This document shows positions 27,999 through 38,268 of a DNA stretch of 64,000 bases, one piece after another (within the stretch, counting starts at the first letter, position 1; every line of letters begins with the position of its first letter). This DNA comes from Conchocele bisecta (lineage: Eukaryota; Mollusca; Bivalvia; Lucinida; Thyasiridae): the NCBI GenBank assembly GCA_029237695.1, contig JAQRGA010000043.1, positions 620,001 to 684,000 on the forward strand, given 5' to 3'. The notes below the pieces were generated by a model. The model saw only the letters and a program-made list of their open reading frames with translations. It did not search any database and was not told where the DNA came from. The position numbers and the translations under genes were made by a program.

Positions 27999-28220
27999 GT
28001 GGCTGCAACTGGAGAAATGGGGCTTATGGGTTGTACTACCAGTGTAGAGCCAGATCATCGTGTGCATCCGCACAGTCTGATCGGGTTCTGCACTATCAAT
28101 GAAACACCCGCCATGCTTCCAACAAGCACTATAGAACGTTATCAGGCTACTGGAATGTGCCATTTCATTAGGATTAGGTCTCAAATCTCATCAGCCCCAT
28201 TTCTCCAGTCACAGCCACAT
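27999..28220. mobile_element. Palindromic MITE, family TGACTGGAGAAATGAGGCTTATGGG (copy 1)
   Basis: Left TGTGGCTGCAACTGGAGAAA, right TTTCTCCAGTCACAGCCACA. Contains GTGTAGAGCCAGATCATCGT / GTCTGATCGGGTTCTGCAC. Other copies: 62037-62280 and a right end at 60735-60800. Confidence 0.75.
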
Positions 28221-28244
28221 ATGTGCTCCAGCCTTGAATAATGT

Positions 28245-28603
28245 CAGGGCTCCAGATAAGGAATTAGTAATTGAGTATTGTCACTCCATCATTTCTGAAG
28301 CAATTGGGTATTTCAAAATTTTAATTGGGTAAAATAAAATCACACTACTGTTTACACATCAACAGACAGCAATTATTGAATAGTTTGCTTTGAAATTAAA
28401 ACATGTATTGGCATTTCATTAGAATTGTCTCCTTGGAGACAATTCTAATGAAATACCAAGATGTGTTTTCATGGAAAATAAGAAAAATATGCAATTATAT
28501 GCTATTAATTGCTTTTTGATACTCGCTACTTCTGATTTTAATTGGGTTTTTGTCAATTTTAATTGGGTATTAAAGCAAATACGCAGCTTATCTGAAGCTC
28601 TGT
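28245..28603. mobile_element. MITE, family CAGAGCTCCAGATAAG (copy 2)
   Basis: Ends GGGCTCCAGATAAGG and CTTATCTGAAGCTCTG. Central hairpin ATTTCATTAGAATTGTCTCC / GGAGACAATTCTAATGAAAT. It ends 20 bases from the donor site of exon 5. Confidence 0.8.
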
Positions 28604-28622
28604 AATGTAATTTCAAACTTAC

Positions 28623-28837
28623 ATATAATATACGTTTAGTGGACTCCTTAACGTCAGATCCAACATAGAGGTCGATCAACGGCTTGTTGTTGTATTTCCT
28701 TAATGCTATAAGGAGCTGAACAATGTCAAACGCTGATTCGTTCCAGTTACCACCGGGGTTCGAACCTAGAATCGGCCAGCCTCCGAGTTCGTCCAACAGG
28801 GGTATCGCCACGGTAATATTTCTCTGCTCGATTATTT
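28623..28837 (-). CDS. M13 metallopeptidase, visible exon 5
   Basis: A 215-base exon between ATTCCAG and GTAAGT. Encodes IIEQRNITVAIPLLDELGGW, GSNPGGNWNESAFD, LLIALRKYNNKPLIDLYVG and STKRILY. GGWP-type turn, N-glycosylation sequons (NIT, NES) and the YNNxPLIDxYVGxD block are characteristic of neprilysin-family ectodomains. It completes a Glu codon split with exon 4. Confidence 0.9.
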
Positions 28838-28903
28838 CTGGAATGTACGGTCATGTTTTCATTTGTACCGTATTAAAACGTGCAATGCTGCATTGGATAT
28901 GCA

Positions 28904-29450
28904 CGTAGAAGATGGGGGCTAACGTCCTGTTAGAGCTGGAATTCTACGAGCCCCGTCACTAGGACCGTAGCTAGTTGTCTCCCGTTGAATTTATTTATAG
29001 AAATCTGGATCAAATTATGTAGTTTGTGGCCTTATTGCTTGTAAAAAAGCGAATATCGCATGATTTGTTGTGTAAAGGAACCATTATACAATATAGTTGT
29101 TTCGACTAGTGTTGAGATACAGATCATCCTGCATATCTATGCAATCTGACCTGGGACTACATTATTTGTCAGATTCATATTTTCACACGCATTAGTGCTA
29201 GTGCAATCAGTGTAGACTCTGATCTGGGTCTATTCTTTTCGCAAAACTATTTTTTTTGTGCTATTCAGTAAGAAATAAACGCTGAAATACAACATAGGAC
29301 CGGACCTCTCTAAACAGATTTGCAAAAGGAAATAACTAGATGCGATCCCCCATAGCAGTCTGCAGTTTATTTATATTTTCAATAATTCCTAATTACATCA
29401 TAGTTGGATAGAGCATGGCAGGCCAGTACGCAGAGGGGGTGCGACGGGTG
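28904..29450. other. Intron sequence without recognised feature
   Basis: No exon found. The copy at 29455 of another repeat family begins just after. Confidence 0.4.
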
Positions 29451-29454
29451 CGTA

Positions 29455-29720
29455 CGCAACCCCATTAACCCATTCAACACCCAGGCCTGTATAGTGGTAT
29501 TGGCAAACAAGTGTAGATCCAGATGAGCCGGCTCGTGACGAGCCGTCTCATCAGGATCTGCACTTTTTGCAAGTAATTTTCATAATTTTGAGAAAATCAA
29601 TTTTTGATGATTGGAATGGGTTGCAAAATTAACTTATCAAAATCCATTCCAGTTATTTAGGGGTGAAATTGTTAATCTGCCGAGGTCTGTCTGTGAATGT
29701 GCAAAAAAAACAATGTTTAG
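29455..29720. mobile_element. Repeat, family GATCCAGATGAGCCGGCTCG (copy 1)
   Basis: Contains GTGTAGATCCAGATGAGCCG and GAGCCGTCTCATCAGGATCTGCAC as a hairpin and AAAATTAACTTATCAAAATC downstream. Related copies at 57360-57780 (reverse) and 59590-59830. Confidence 0.65.
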
Positions 29721-29847
29721 CCCTTCGCGCCGTGGATAATGCACCCCCCTAAATTAATTCCTGCGTACGGGCCTGCATGGAAATCGTCTACAATGAGACG
29801 ATTCTCGTATATTCCCGACTTTGCTGAGGAAAAACCCCAAGCAGACA

Positions 29848-30170
29848 TAAACAAGGTGCATGATCACGTGGTCACAACAACAACAACGTCGCCCACTCCA
29901 AAGAAAGTATTATTTGATATTTCCCGTAATATGCAACGGATTTTGATGACATATGGCGCAGCAAACGCGTCTTCATGAGCTGTATTTGGTGGTCCAGGGT
30001 GTTTGGCACAGACTTATGTCGTTTTTGCGAAGAATCGATTTCGGTAGACACGGACATCGATTCTTCGCAAAAACGACAGAAATTTGGGCGAACATACAGA
30101 GACCACCAAATGCAGCTTAACAAGACGCGTTTGATGCGCCACATTTCATCAAAATCCGATACGTAATAAT
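29848..30170. mobile_element. Palindromic MITE, family GATCACGTGGT / AACGCGTCTT (copy 2)
   Basis: Left TGATCACGTGGTCACAACAA. Inner inverted repeat 29938-30159 with centre AATCGATTTCGGTAGACACG / CATCGATTCTTCGC. Confidence 0.75.
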
Positions 30171-30177
30171 GACAATA

Positions 30178-30325
30178 TATAGAGAATACCAGGCTAGTGT
30201 CTTTTGATATCAAGTTTATCAGGCAACGCATAGGAATCGCGAGGCTTGCCGAGCGATTCCTTGCGTTTTCCAGCCGAGCCTGATAAATTTGATATCAAAA
30301 GACACTAGCCTGGTATTCTATTTAT
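30178..30325. mobile_element. Palindromic MITE, family AGAGAATACCAGGCTAGTGT (copy 1)
   Basis: Arms TATAGAGAATACCAGGCTAG and CTAGCCTGGTATTCTATTTA. Inner GATATCAAGTTTATCAGGC pairs with GCCTGATAAATTTGATATC. Other copies: 50067-50220, 48873-49026 (diverged), parts near 36395-36545 and 54150-54222. Confidence 0.75.
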
Positions 30326-31317
30326 CATGTCATTCTTCATTTTTGGCCAACAGAATACATTTGCAATTTTAAAGACGTTTGGAGACAGCCCCCAGTCAAT
30401 CCAACCGTTTCCCTTGGCAGTCAACCAATTAACAAGTTTACAAATACACTGAGAAAATAATTCCAAATTTATATCATCTTAACATATCTAATCGGTGACA
30501 ATTGTCAGGTGAATTCAAATATTTCAATCAATACATGGAATATTGTAAGATAAATAGATATTATCAAACTTAATATGCCCTTTTAATGGCATTTTAAACA
30601 ACACAGTGCAAGAAATACATACGTCACAAGTGCGCACCTGAGACCTCGCCATCTGCCGATAAACACATTTCTTTGGGGCTTTAAACCTATTTCGGATCAG
30701 TGGCAGGTGCCATTTGTGGACTGCAATACACATTCATATTCTGAATATTTAATGTAGCTCCATAACACATGGATTGGAATTGCTGTGTTTGATGTAAACT
30801 GATTTGATTTTGCGAGGCGACAGTTTGGATTGGAACAAAGTGGGTGGGGTAATGGGACATTGTGGAATTGTCTCCACTGTTGCAAGGAGTTGTCGGTAAA
30901 ATGGCTGATGGGATCTGCGCACATGCACCACGGTTTCCAGAAGATGGACTATTACATGGAACTGTAATACCGTATGCTGCTGGTCGTGAACAAGGTAACA
31001 ATATAAACAGGAAGTGACTGATAAACTTTGCACATGCCCAGAAGCGCATTGACCTGTTATAACTTTTGTTTATCAGGCAGCCGTTATCAGTGCAAAAATG
31101 CATTAATGACATGATAAAAAGAATACGTACTTTGAATCAGATGGATTCTGGAAGTTGCAGTACTTGTTGTTGTTAGTACCACGTGATCATACACCTTGAT
31201 AACACGGTTAACATCCCGTATTGTATTTATCATTTCAAATCATTTCAAAGTGTGTCGCTCCACTTCTGAAACAGCTCAAAGAATTACCAACTGTGTGATT
31301 ATTAATACAGATCGAGC
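30326..31317. other. Intron sequence; inverted arm of the GATCACGTGGT family at 31118-31198
   Basis: Apart from that arm I recognise nothing. The open frames here have no family resemblance. Confidence 0.4.
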
Positions 31318-31692
31318 TACAGTCGAACCTCCCCGAACGGCCACCTCTCTACAACAACAACCTCTATGTAACGGCCGCTATTTTATATCCCAAATGGATG
31401 ATTTTCCCTGTATCTAATCCTTAGACTGATGAGCACGAACATTGTCGTCTGCTGTTGCTCTGCCTTCTTTCTCAATAAAAACATGTTTTGACATCATTTT
31501 AGAATCATTTCCATTGGAAATGATTGTAAAATGCTGTCAAAGCATGTATTTGATGAGATTTATCGAAGAAAATAAATAAACAGAGGACGACACAATTTAA
31601 TTCACCATTAACCTCCATACAACAGCCACATCTCTACAACAGCCAATTTTGCGTCTTCCCATGGATGGCTGTTGTAAAGAGGTTGCACTGTA
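31318..31692. mobile_element. MITE with pogo/Tc1-like ends, TA CAGTCGAACCTC (copy 1)
   Basis: Ends TACAGTCGAACCTCCCCGAA and GAGGTTGCACTGTA with flanking TA. Inside is the hairpin element GACATCATTTTAGAATCATT / complement framed by GTCGTCTGCTGTTGC. That inner element also occurs alone at 36790-37036. Second full copy: 60896-61272; partial at 37705-37793. Confidence 0.8.
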
Positions 31693-32191
31693 ATACATTA
31701 TTGCACTGTAATACATTAGCATATATGATGGCCAAGAACGTTCGCTAACCCCAGCGACGCGTTAATACAAAGTTTATTCAACTGCCATTTTGAAATACGA
31801 TTTATAATCCCGAGACATCTGGAAATGCGACAAAGAAACGAGTGCGGAGCACGATTTTCTTTGTCGGATTCACAGATGTCAAGGGAAATAAATCCGGTAT
31901 TTCAAAATGGTAGTGGAATAAACTGTATTTTACAGGCTCTTCGAAAACTGTGAAATTTGCTCTTAGATTAGCTTAAAACGTTGCCAACATTGACGATGTT
32001 GACGGTATCGTATGAATTATTTCTTCGCCGGAAATGACATTAAATCTCTCAAGAACCTCAAGGAGGAAATATTTCCTTTAATTAAATAAATCCTTCCAGA
32101 ATCACGGTAAATCACTCGCCGACCTCTGTGTTTATTTCCATTGAATTATTGTAAAGTTGTTAACAACTTTCGGTTAATGTTCGATACTTAC

Positions 32192-32275
32192 CCACATTGA
32201 CGCACGATTCATACATATCCTTCACCTTTCGGAGAGCAGAGTTTGCAGAATGTTGTGTTTTATCTTCCAGTAAAT
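32192..32275 (-). CDS. M13 metallopeptidase, visible exon 4
   Basis: A short 84-base exon between CAACAG and GTAAGT, too small for an ORF scan. Encodes LLEDKTQHSANSALRKVKDM followed by YESCVNV, the neprilysin helix that ends in the conserved Y(K/E)SC disulphide cysteine. Splice phases (enters after one base of a Tyr codon, leaves after one base of a Glu codon) fit exons 3 and 5 exactly. Confidence 0.88.
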
Positions 32276-32310
32276 CTGTTGAATATACATGTAAACATTA
32301 TACGTATTGT

Positions 32311-32702
32311 CCAGAGCTCCAGATAAGCTGCGTATTTGCTTAAATACCCAATTAAAATTGCTAAAAACCTAATTGAAATCAGAAGTAGCGAATATCAAAA
32401 AGCAATACATGTTTGTGGTACCTTTAGCATGCTGCAGAAAACAATAAACATACCACACATATAGCATATTTTTCTTAATTTCTATGAAAACACATCTTGG
32501 TATTTCATTAGAATTGTCTCCAAGGAGACACTTCTAATGAAATGCCAAGACATGTTTTCATTTCGAAGCAATAATTGCTGTCTGTTGATGTGTAAACAGT
32601 AGTGTGATTTAATTTACCCAATTAAAATTTTGAAATATCCAATTGCTTCAGAAATGATGGAGTGACAATACTCAATTACTAATTCCTTATCTGGAGCTCT
32701 GT
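32311..32702. mobile_element. MITE, family CAGAGCTCCAGATAAG (copy 3)
   Basis: Ends CCAGAGCTCCAGATAAGCTG and CCTTATCTGGAGCTCTG; central hairpin as in the other copies. Starts 36 bases from exon 4's acceptor. Confidence 0.85.
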
Positions 32703-33123
32703 ATTGTAATAGTATTTACTTTGGTCATATTCTGTTCTCTTTCGGAAATATTATTTGAATACTTCAGCAATGCTAGTGCAAGTTATATTGCATTGCATAC
32801 AAATGGGTCGAGAGAATATCGCCTTGCCGGACACACTGTGTATAGGGAAACCATTACCAACGTCATCTTTCTAATTGACGTCATGCACTGAGTTTGCTAA
32901 TATATCACATACTAATAGTTATGCCATGTGACTCAAAGCCATTAAATACGCATTTGTGATAACGAAGTATTGCAAATTTACGTTGATGTGTAAACATATA
33001 CTAGTAGGATGTTCATAAAAAATGTGTCATGATTCAAGTTAAATATAAGTATATAAAGTGTAAAATTCTACTTCTATTGCTGAGTGTGTTCATCCTGCAC
33101 GACCGTATTATTACAGAGCTCCA

Positions 33124-33429
33124 GTAGCCAATTTCATCAAAATTGCAAAGTATACTTTACTAGCAAAGTATACTTTGAGGGAGAAATTTTCAAATTTTAT
33201 TATAAATTTATTATTTTTTATTATGCTGAATTTGTTACATTACCACAGCCATTTTGGCTGTGATAATGTAATAAATTCAGTATAATAATTCTGCATACCT
33301 TTAATCATCAAATATATGCAGTCGTTAGTTCTATATGAAAAAATGCATTTCGGGAAAAATAAATGATTACTCCCTCAAAGTATACTTTGCTAGAAAAGTA
33401 TACTTTGCAATGTTGGTGAAATATGCTAC
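33124..33429. mobile_element. MITE, family GTAGCCGATTTCATC (inverted, full)
   Basis: GTAGCCAATTTCATCAAAAT to GGTGAAATATGCTAC; centre CCACAGCCATTTTGGCTGTG. 306 bp. Confidence 0.85.
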
Positions 33430-33920
33430 AGATAAGCTTCGAGTCTAAAGCGTACTATACCCCCTAATTTCAAATTCATTGCGTATTTTACTTTCACATA
33501 TGGATTATATATTGACTTTCATCAAATGATAAAAACAATATAACAAATTTAAACATTCACTTATTTGAGTTGCAAAAAGCAAACGCACGCAACTTTATGA
33601 CAGTATTTTCACTGCTCAATTTGAAAATCAATGCGTATTTTCACATTGCTGTGCGTATTTTGTACTCCCACGTTTAATAATCAATGCGTATTCAGCTAAA
33701 ATTTAATGTATTTATATATAGTCTCCAGATAAGGTGCGTATCGGCGTATTTTAAGCAATTAATTCAGCTAAATACGCATTGATTATCAAATGTGGGAGTA
33801 CACAATACTCACAGCAATGTGAAAATACGCATTGATTTTCAAATTGAGTAGTGAAAATACTGTCATAAAGTTGAAAATTCACTTAGTTGAGCTGCAAACA
33901 AAGCTTACTCTGGAGCTCTG
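33430..33920. mobile_element. Diverged GAGCTCCAGATAAG-ended element rich in AATACGCATTGATT
   Basis: Inverted blocks of CAATGCGTATTTTCACATTG and complement, ACTCCCACGTTTAATAATCA and complement; right end TACTCTGGAGCTCTG. A relative is at 55972-56398. Confidence 0.65.
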
Positions 33921-34230
33921 TATATATTTTGCCCCGTTTCTTTAACCTGCGGTATATGTGTATTAGATTGTGATATATACTTTAGAACAATGTTCGCCCG
34001 TGTATACGGTCGATTATCTCCTCGTACATGCGGACGAAGCGTTCTCTACTAAAACATACATTTATTGACGGTCGACACTTCGTCTCTAAGAACCACTAAA
34101 TATGTTCAGACTGGATCTGTCTTCTGGTACAACATGCACTAACTCTACTAAGGTCTACTTGACGGATCATAACCAAATTTGGTATATTACATGTATACAG
34201 GCGGACGAATCGTGCCCTACTAACACATAC

Positions 34231-34392
34231 ATTTATTGACGGTTTGCACTTCATCCCTGAGAACCCCGAATAGGTTCAGGCTGGACCTGTCTTCCGGTAT
34301 CACATGTTTCTTCATCCAGGTCCCGCAGGCGAACTGGTAGAAATCATCACAGGGGTCAGCGGCCGTGTCCAGCGACTCCAGTACCCGGCTCG
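34231..34392 (-). CDS. M13 metallopeptidase, visible exon 3
   Basis: A 162-base exon between TTTTTCAG and GTATGT. Encodes SRVLESLDTAADPCDDFYQF, ACGTWMKKHVIPEDRSS and LNLFGVLRDEVQTVNK. The PCDDFYxFACGxW block is the hallmark N-terminal signature of the M13 (neprilysin/ECE) ectodomain, including the first conserved cysteine pair. Phases fit exons 2 and 4. Confidence 0.93.
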
Positions 34393-34406
34393 CTGAAAAA
34401 TAAATA

Positions 34407-34614
34407 CAGTTGAACCTCTCTAAACCGGACACATTGGGAGGTCTCCAGGGAGTCCGGTTTAGATAGGTTCCACTGTAAATCAGGCATATGACCACTCCAA
34501 GACATTTCGTCATGTTTTGCGATCACGAACATACATTACCATCGGAGATATATAACAGAGTAACCCAGAAAAATGACAAATAAAGTGATTTATAGAGGGT
34601 TCACTGTATACAGA
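34407..34614. mobile_element. MITE, family CAGTGGAACCTCTCTAAACCGGACACC (copy 2)
   Basis: ACAGTTGAACCTCTCTAAAC ... GGTTTAGATAGGTTCCACTG and right end GAGGGTTCACTGTA. It begins 15 bases upstream of exon 3's acceptor. Confidence 0.75.
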
Positions 34615-34850
34615 AAATGTTAAAGCTGGGGTCCAACATGCCAGGTTATAATATAGGCAGACAGAGTTTTGTATATTCTGCAGATATGACATTTTCTGGC
34701 AAAATAAACATTCATTCACCATTACCCCACGTAATGATTAGCAGTATTATACATTTTATATCAGACGTAAATTTTCACGCTGATATCACGCTGATATCCA
34801 CGCGATAACCGTGTTTCCTTAAAATGTTAACGGACATTACTATTTATTCC
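34610..34850. mobile_element. Left part of TTAAAGGTACATGCCCACTCAG MITE
   Basis: Shares TCTGGCAAAATAAACATTCA, TTATATCAGACGTAAATTTT and TTCCTTAAAATGTTAACGGA with full copies at 41856, 58568 and 61381. Ends missing. Confidence 0.65.
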
Positions 34851-35380
34851 ATGTAACTATTTTTTGATGTACAATTATTATATTTTATAATCTGTCGATA
34901 TTAATTTAAATTCAATATGTGAACTGTACTACACAGTACTACACTGTACTACACGGGTTGACGTAACAGACCAATGTCTATACATACATTAACTATAGCT
35001 AAAAGTGTCAATAAATGGGAAAAATCAGTTGAACAAAAAGCGTCTACTCCCTTTTAGAACACAATAAAAGGTGCCTATCTTTGAATGGTCCGTACTCGGA
35101 CGGCCTCGAGACAACGGACTCTCACGAAACAGACAATCGATTTATATCATTTCTGCCAATTGCAGAAGTTAGGCAAATGTGTTAGCCCTCCACAACGATA
35201 TATTCCCCGATGCGCGATGTCAACACGTTTTCCAGCTAGAGATGATTGTGTTCAAAAATGTGTTAAAACAGGGAGTAAAAAAAGTTTAACTTATTTTTTT
35301 TTCTCACTTATTGATACTTTTAGGTATGTTACTTCAACATGTGCTGTACTACACTAGTAAATGTAAGTGAAACTACTTAC
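34851..35380. other. Intron sequence with partial inverted repeat of the GTAACGGACCAAGGTCTATA type
   Basis: GGTTGACGTAACAGACCAAT with a loose partner. A better copy is at 52690-52870. No other feature. Confidence 0.4.
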
Positions 35381-35413
35381 CAGCTAGAGTACACTGGTCA
35401 GTAACGCAGACAC
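35381..35413 (-). CDS. M13 metallopeptidase, visible exon 2 (33 bases)
   Basis: A micro-exon between GCCTCAG and GTAAGT. Encodes VCVTDQCTLA, the neprilysin Cys-x3-5-Cys segment just before the AAxxLESLD helix. Phase 1 on both sides, completing a Gly codon with exon 1 and an Ala codon with exon 3. The fit of phases on both sides makes this convincing despite its size. An alternative acceptor CAG lies 6 bases upstream (exon top 35419). Confidence 0.82.
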
Positions 35414-35823
35414 CTGAGGCTGAAGGACAGAACAGACACATTATTTTATTAACATCGTTCTTTACACACTGACGTCATCTGAATATATTCATATTTGTTA
35501 GATGAGCTATTTCCACAATCTGGTCACATCGTCAAACACTTGACTTTTCATCTTGGAGTTTCACAGGGCACTAAACATTGTTTAGTACACATTGAAGTAC
35601 ACATTGAAGTATGTTATACAAATGTCGAATTTGAATAACAAAGGGGCGCAACCGCAAAAAGACAACAGCAAAAGTAAATGGAGAATGACCACACCAAGGG
35701 AAGCAACCTCAGCGTTCTGCTTTCGATGCATGAAAGGTACATGCCTATTATTATTAATTTGTTTCATTGATGTGCGTTTTTACGATCGGGATTCATCCGT
35801 ACCGGTATCCCGATCGGAGTCCT

Positions 35824-36111
35824 GTAGCCTGTTTCACCAACAGTGCAAAGTATACTTATATAGCAAAGTAAACTTTGAGGGAGAATTAATTCGTATTATA
35901 CTGAATTTATTACATTATCACAGCCATTTTGGCTGTGATAATGTAATAACTTCAGTATCATAATTCTGCATACTTTTAATCATCAAAAATATTCAGTCGT
36001 TAGTTCTATATTGACATAATGCATTTCAGGGAAAATAAATGATTACTCCCTCAAAGTATACTTTGCTAGATACATGTAAGTATACTTTGCAATTTTGATG
36101 AAATCGGCTAC
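35824..36111. mobile_element. MITE, family GTAGCCGATTTCATC (full)
   Basis: GTAGCCTGTTTCACCAACAG to TGATGAAATCGGCTAC; centre TCACAGCCATTTTGGCTGTG. Confidence 0.85.
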
Positions 36112-36554
36112 TGCGAACCCATTGATACGCCGTTAAACACCAATACATCAAATCAAATTGATGTGCGTTTTATTTTTAGACATGCACACGTTCTTTTGTG
36201 GATATTTAACTACTAAAGCCGCACAATTTTCACCGAAGAGCTCGAGAATATTTCTCAATATATAGAATATACATATACACATACAATGCAAAGAACTAAC
36301 CGGCGCAGTGACGGATTGCTAACGGGTCTCCATATTTTGTTTTCGATAGGAACATAATATTTTGGTCAGTTGCTGGCAGAAACTGTGACCTGATAATTAT
36401 AGTGAATGTTGATATCACATTTATCAGGCTCGGCAAGGAATCACGTAGAAATTCCTACGAGTTTCCTAGACTCGCAATGAAAACAAAACACATTACAATT
36501 CCTTATTTCGTACATATACTGTCAGGCGAGTGTCTTTTGATATTGTGTTAATCA
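36112..36554. other. Intron sequence with fragment of the AGAGAATACCAGG family
   Basis: TTTATCAGGCTCGGCAAGGA and TGTCAGGCGAGTGTCTTTTG at 36418-36542 resemble one diverged copy; nothing else recognised. Confidence 0.45.
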
Positions 36555-37103
36555 TTAGCCGATTTCACAAAAATTGATAAGCATACTTATCTAGCCAAGT
36601 CAGTGTACTTTGAGGGAGTAATCATTTATTTTTCCCGAAATGCATTGTTTCATATAGAACTAACGACTGCATATATTTCATGATTAAATGTATGCATAAT
36701 TAGTATACCGGAGTTATTACATTATCACAGCCAACATGGCTGTAATAATATAATAAATTAAGTATAATGAAAATTAATAAATGTATCCTTAACCCTTAGA
36801 CCGCTACATACAACAATTATCGTCTGCTGTTGCTTTTATATCTATTTCGCATTAACAACATGGTTTGACAACACTTCAGAATCCTTTCCAATGGAACTGA
36901 TTCTAAAGTGCTGTCAAAGCATGTTGTAAATTATTCTAAAGTGCTATCAAAGCATGTTTTTGATGATACAAATGGAAAATAGAAAAGAAACAGCAGATGA
37001 CAAAAAAAATTAAGATAGCGGTGTAAGGGTTAAATTGAATATTTCTCCCTCAAAGTGTACTTGCAAGATAAATATACTTTGAAATTTTGATGAAATTGGC
37101 TAC
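36555..37103. mobile_element. MITE, family GTAGCCGATTTCATC, with nested element at about 36790-37036
   Basis: Outer ends TTAGCCGATTTCACAAAAAT and TGATGAAATTGGCTAC. The right arm is interrupted after AATGTATCCTTAA by AACCCTTAGACCGCTACATA...TAAGGGTTAAATTG. This is the same hairpin unit that sits inside the pogo-like MITEs (31318, 60896). Confidence 0.8.
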
Positions 37104-37185
37104 AAGCTCGGCTAAAAAACGCGTAGGAATTCCTAGGCCGACGCGCCGAGGAATTCCTACGCGTTTTTTAGCCTCGCCTTTTACA
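37104..37185. repeat. Short palindrome AACGCGTAGGAATTCCTAGG
   Basis: GCTCGGCTAAAAAACGCGTA and its complement enclose CCTAGGCCGACGCGCCGAGG. Related to the centre of the 50067-50220 element. Confidence 0.7.
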
Positions 37186-37234
37186 CTTAATATACACACA
37201 TACAATAGGCTCAAATGTAGGTCAAATACAAAAC

Positions 37235-37365
37235 CTGATTCCGAACTGTCATCCTCTTGCAGAACAAGGACCAATGCTACGGTGAGACCAATCACCGTCA
37301 GGAAAAATGCAACCGCCACAAAAATAAGTCCCATCTCCATTCCCGTTCTTCCCTTCCGTTTGAGT
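37235..37365 (-). CDS. M13 metallopeptidase, membrane-anchor exon (visible exon 1)
   Basis: A 131-base exon between TTTTTTTAG and GTTTTG. Encodes a basic cytosolic tail (LKRKGRTG) and one membrane helix (MGLIFVAVAFFLTVIGLTVALVLVL), then an acidic EDDSSES entering the ectodomain. This is the type II signal-anchor layout of neprilysin-like proteases, which cleave small peptides outside the cell. It starts one base into a codon, so an upstream coding exon exists, not identified here. Together the eight exons cover roughly the first 300 residues; the HExxH zinc site is not in the window. Confidence 0.85.
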
Positions 37366-37454
37366 CTAAAAAAAGAAAAGAAAAGACAACACCTTTATTA
37401 TATATATACGGAGGCACATGGGAAAGGGAACAAGTCCCATGACAATGTCTTATA

Positions 37455-37690
37455 CGAGACACGCCATGCGATTTGGTACCTTCGGACATCTGCGTAATTT
37501 CATGAAATACGTTTACAAAACTTACAATAGTTTCCGTAAATGGCGTCAAAATTTTACAACATTGTCAGAGTACATGCGGAATTCCGATTGCACTCTGAAA
37601 TCTGTGTCAACTTTTGACTTTATTTATGAAAAATATTGTAAATGTTGTAAACGCATTTAATGAAATTATCAGATGTCCGAAGGTACTAAA
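37455..37690. mobile_element. Palindromic MITE, family ACACGCCATGTGATTTTGTA (copy 2)
   Basis: GACACGCCATGCGATTTGGT and TGTCCGAAGGTACTAAATC ends; inner TTTCATGAAATACGTTTACA pairs with TGTAAACGCATTTAATGAAA. Confidence 0.7.
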
Positions 37691-37704
37691 TCATCTACTA
37701 AATC

Positions 37705-38230
37705 GTTACTACAATTAAACCGCCGCGAACGGCCACCTTTCTACAGCAACACTTTCTGTATAACAACCAATAGTTTGTATCCTAAATGGATCATAACAAT
37801 TGGTTCCCACGAAATACCAATTCGTTCCCACGAAATAACAATTCGTTCCCACAAAATAACAATTCGTTCCCTCAATTTAACAATTCGTTCCCAAGAAATA
37901 ACAATTCGTTCCCACTATAACAATGCTATTTCGTGGGAACATAATTGTTATATCGTGGGAACGAATTGTTAATTGTTAATTCGAGGGAACGAATTGTTAA
38001 ATTGAAAGAACGAATTGTTATTTCGTGTGAACGATTGTTATCAATTGGAACGAATTGTTTCAACGAAGAAATAATTGATTATTTCGTTGGGAATTCAAGA
38101 ATTGTTAATTCGAGGGAACGAATTGTTAATTCGTGGGAACGAATTGTTATATCGTGGGAACGAATTGTTAAATTGAGGGAACGAATTGTTATTTTTGAAA
38201 AAGAAATCCATGTCCCCTGCGGAGCTCCGT
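37705..38230. mobile_element. Pogo-like MITE end followed by GAACGAATTGTTA array element (left end lost)
   Basis: 37705-37793 is the left part of the TACAGTCGAACCTC family. From 37797 repeats of TTCGTTCCCACGAAATAACAA run to about 37920, then flip to GGGAACGAATTGTTAATTCG until 38180. The element ends with ATGTCCCCTGCGGAGCTCCG at 38230. Its left terminus is missing, perhaps lost when it joined the other MITE. Confidence 0.8.
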
Positions 38231-38268
38231 AATTATATATGGAGTATACTTGAATGGAATTAATTCAA

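Noticed and set aside
28419..28811. 130-codon ORF taken as a whole
   Set aside because: Only 28623-28811 is coding (M13 exon 5). The rest reads through the donor site into a MITE.
37050..37340. 96-codon ORF with membrane segment as an independent gene
   Set aside because: Splice sites and phases show that it is the anchor exon (37235-37365) of the M13 gene; the rest is intron and MITE.
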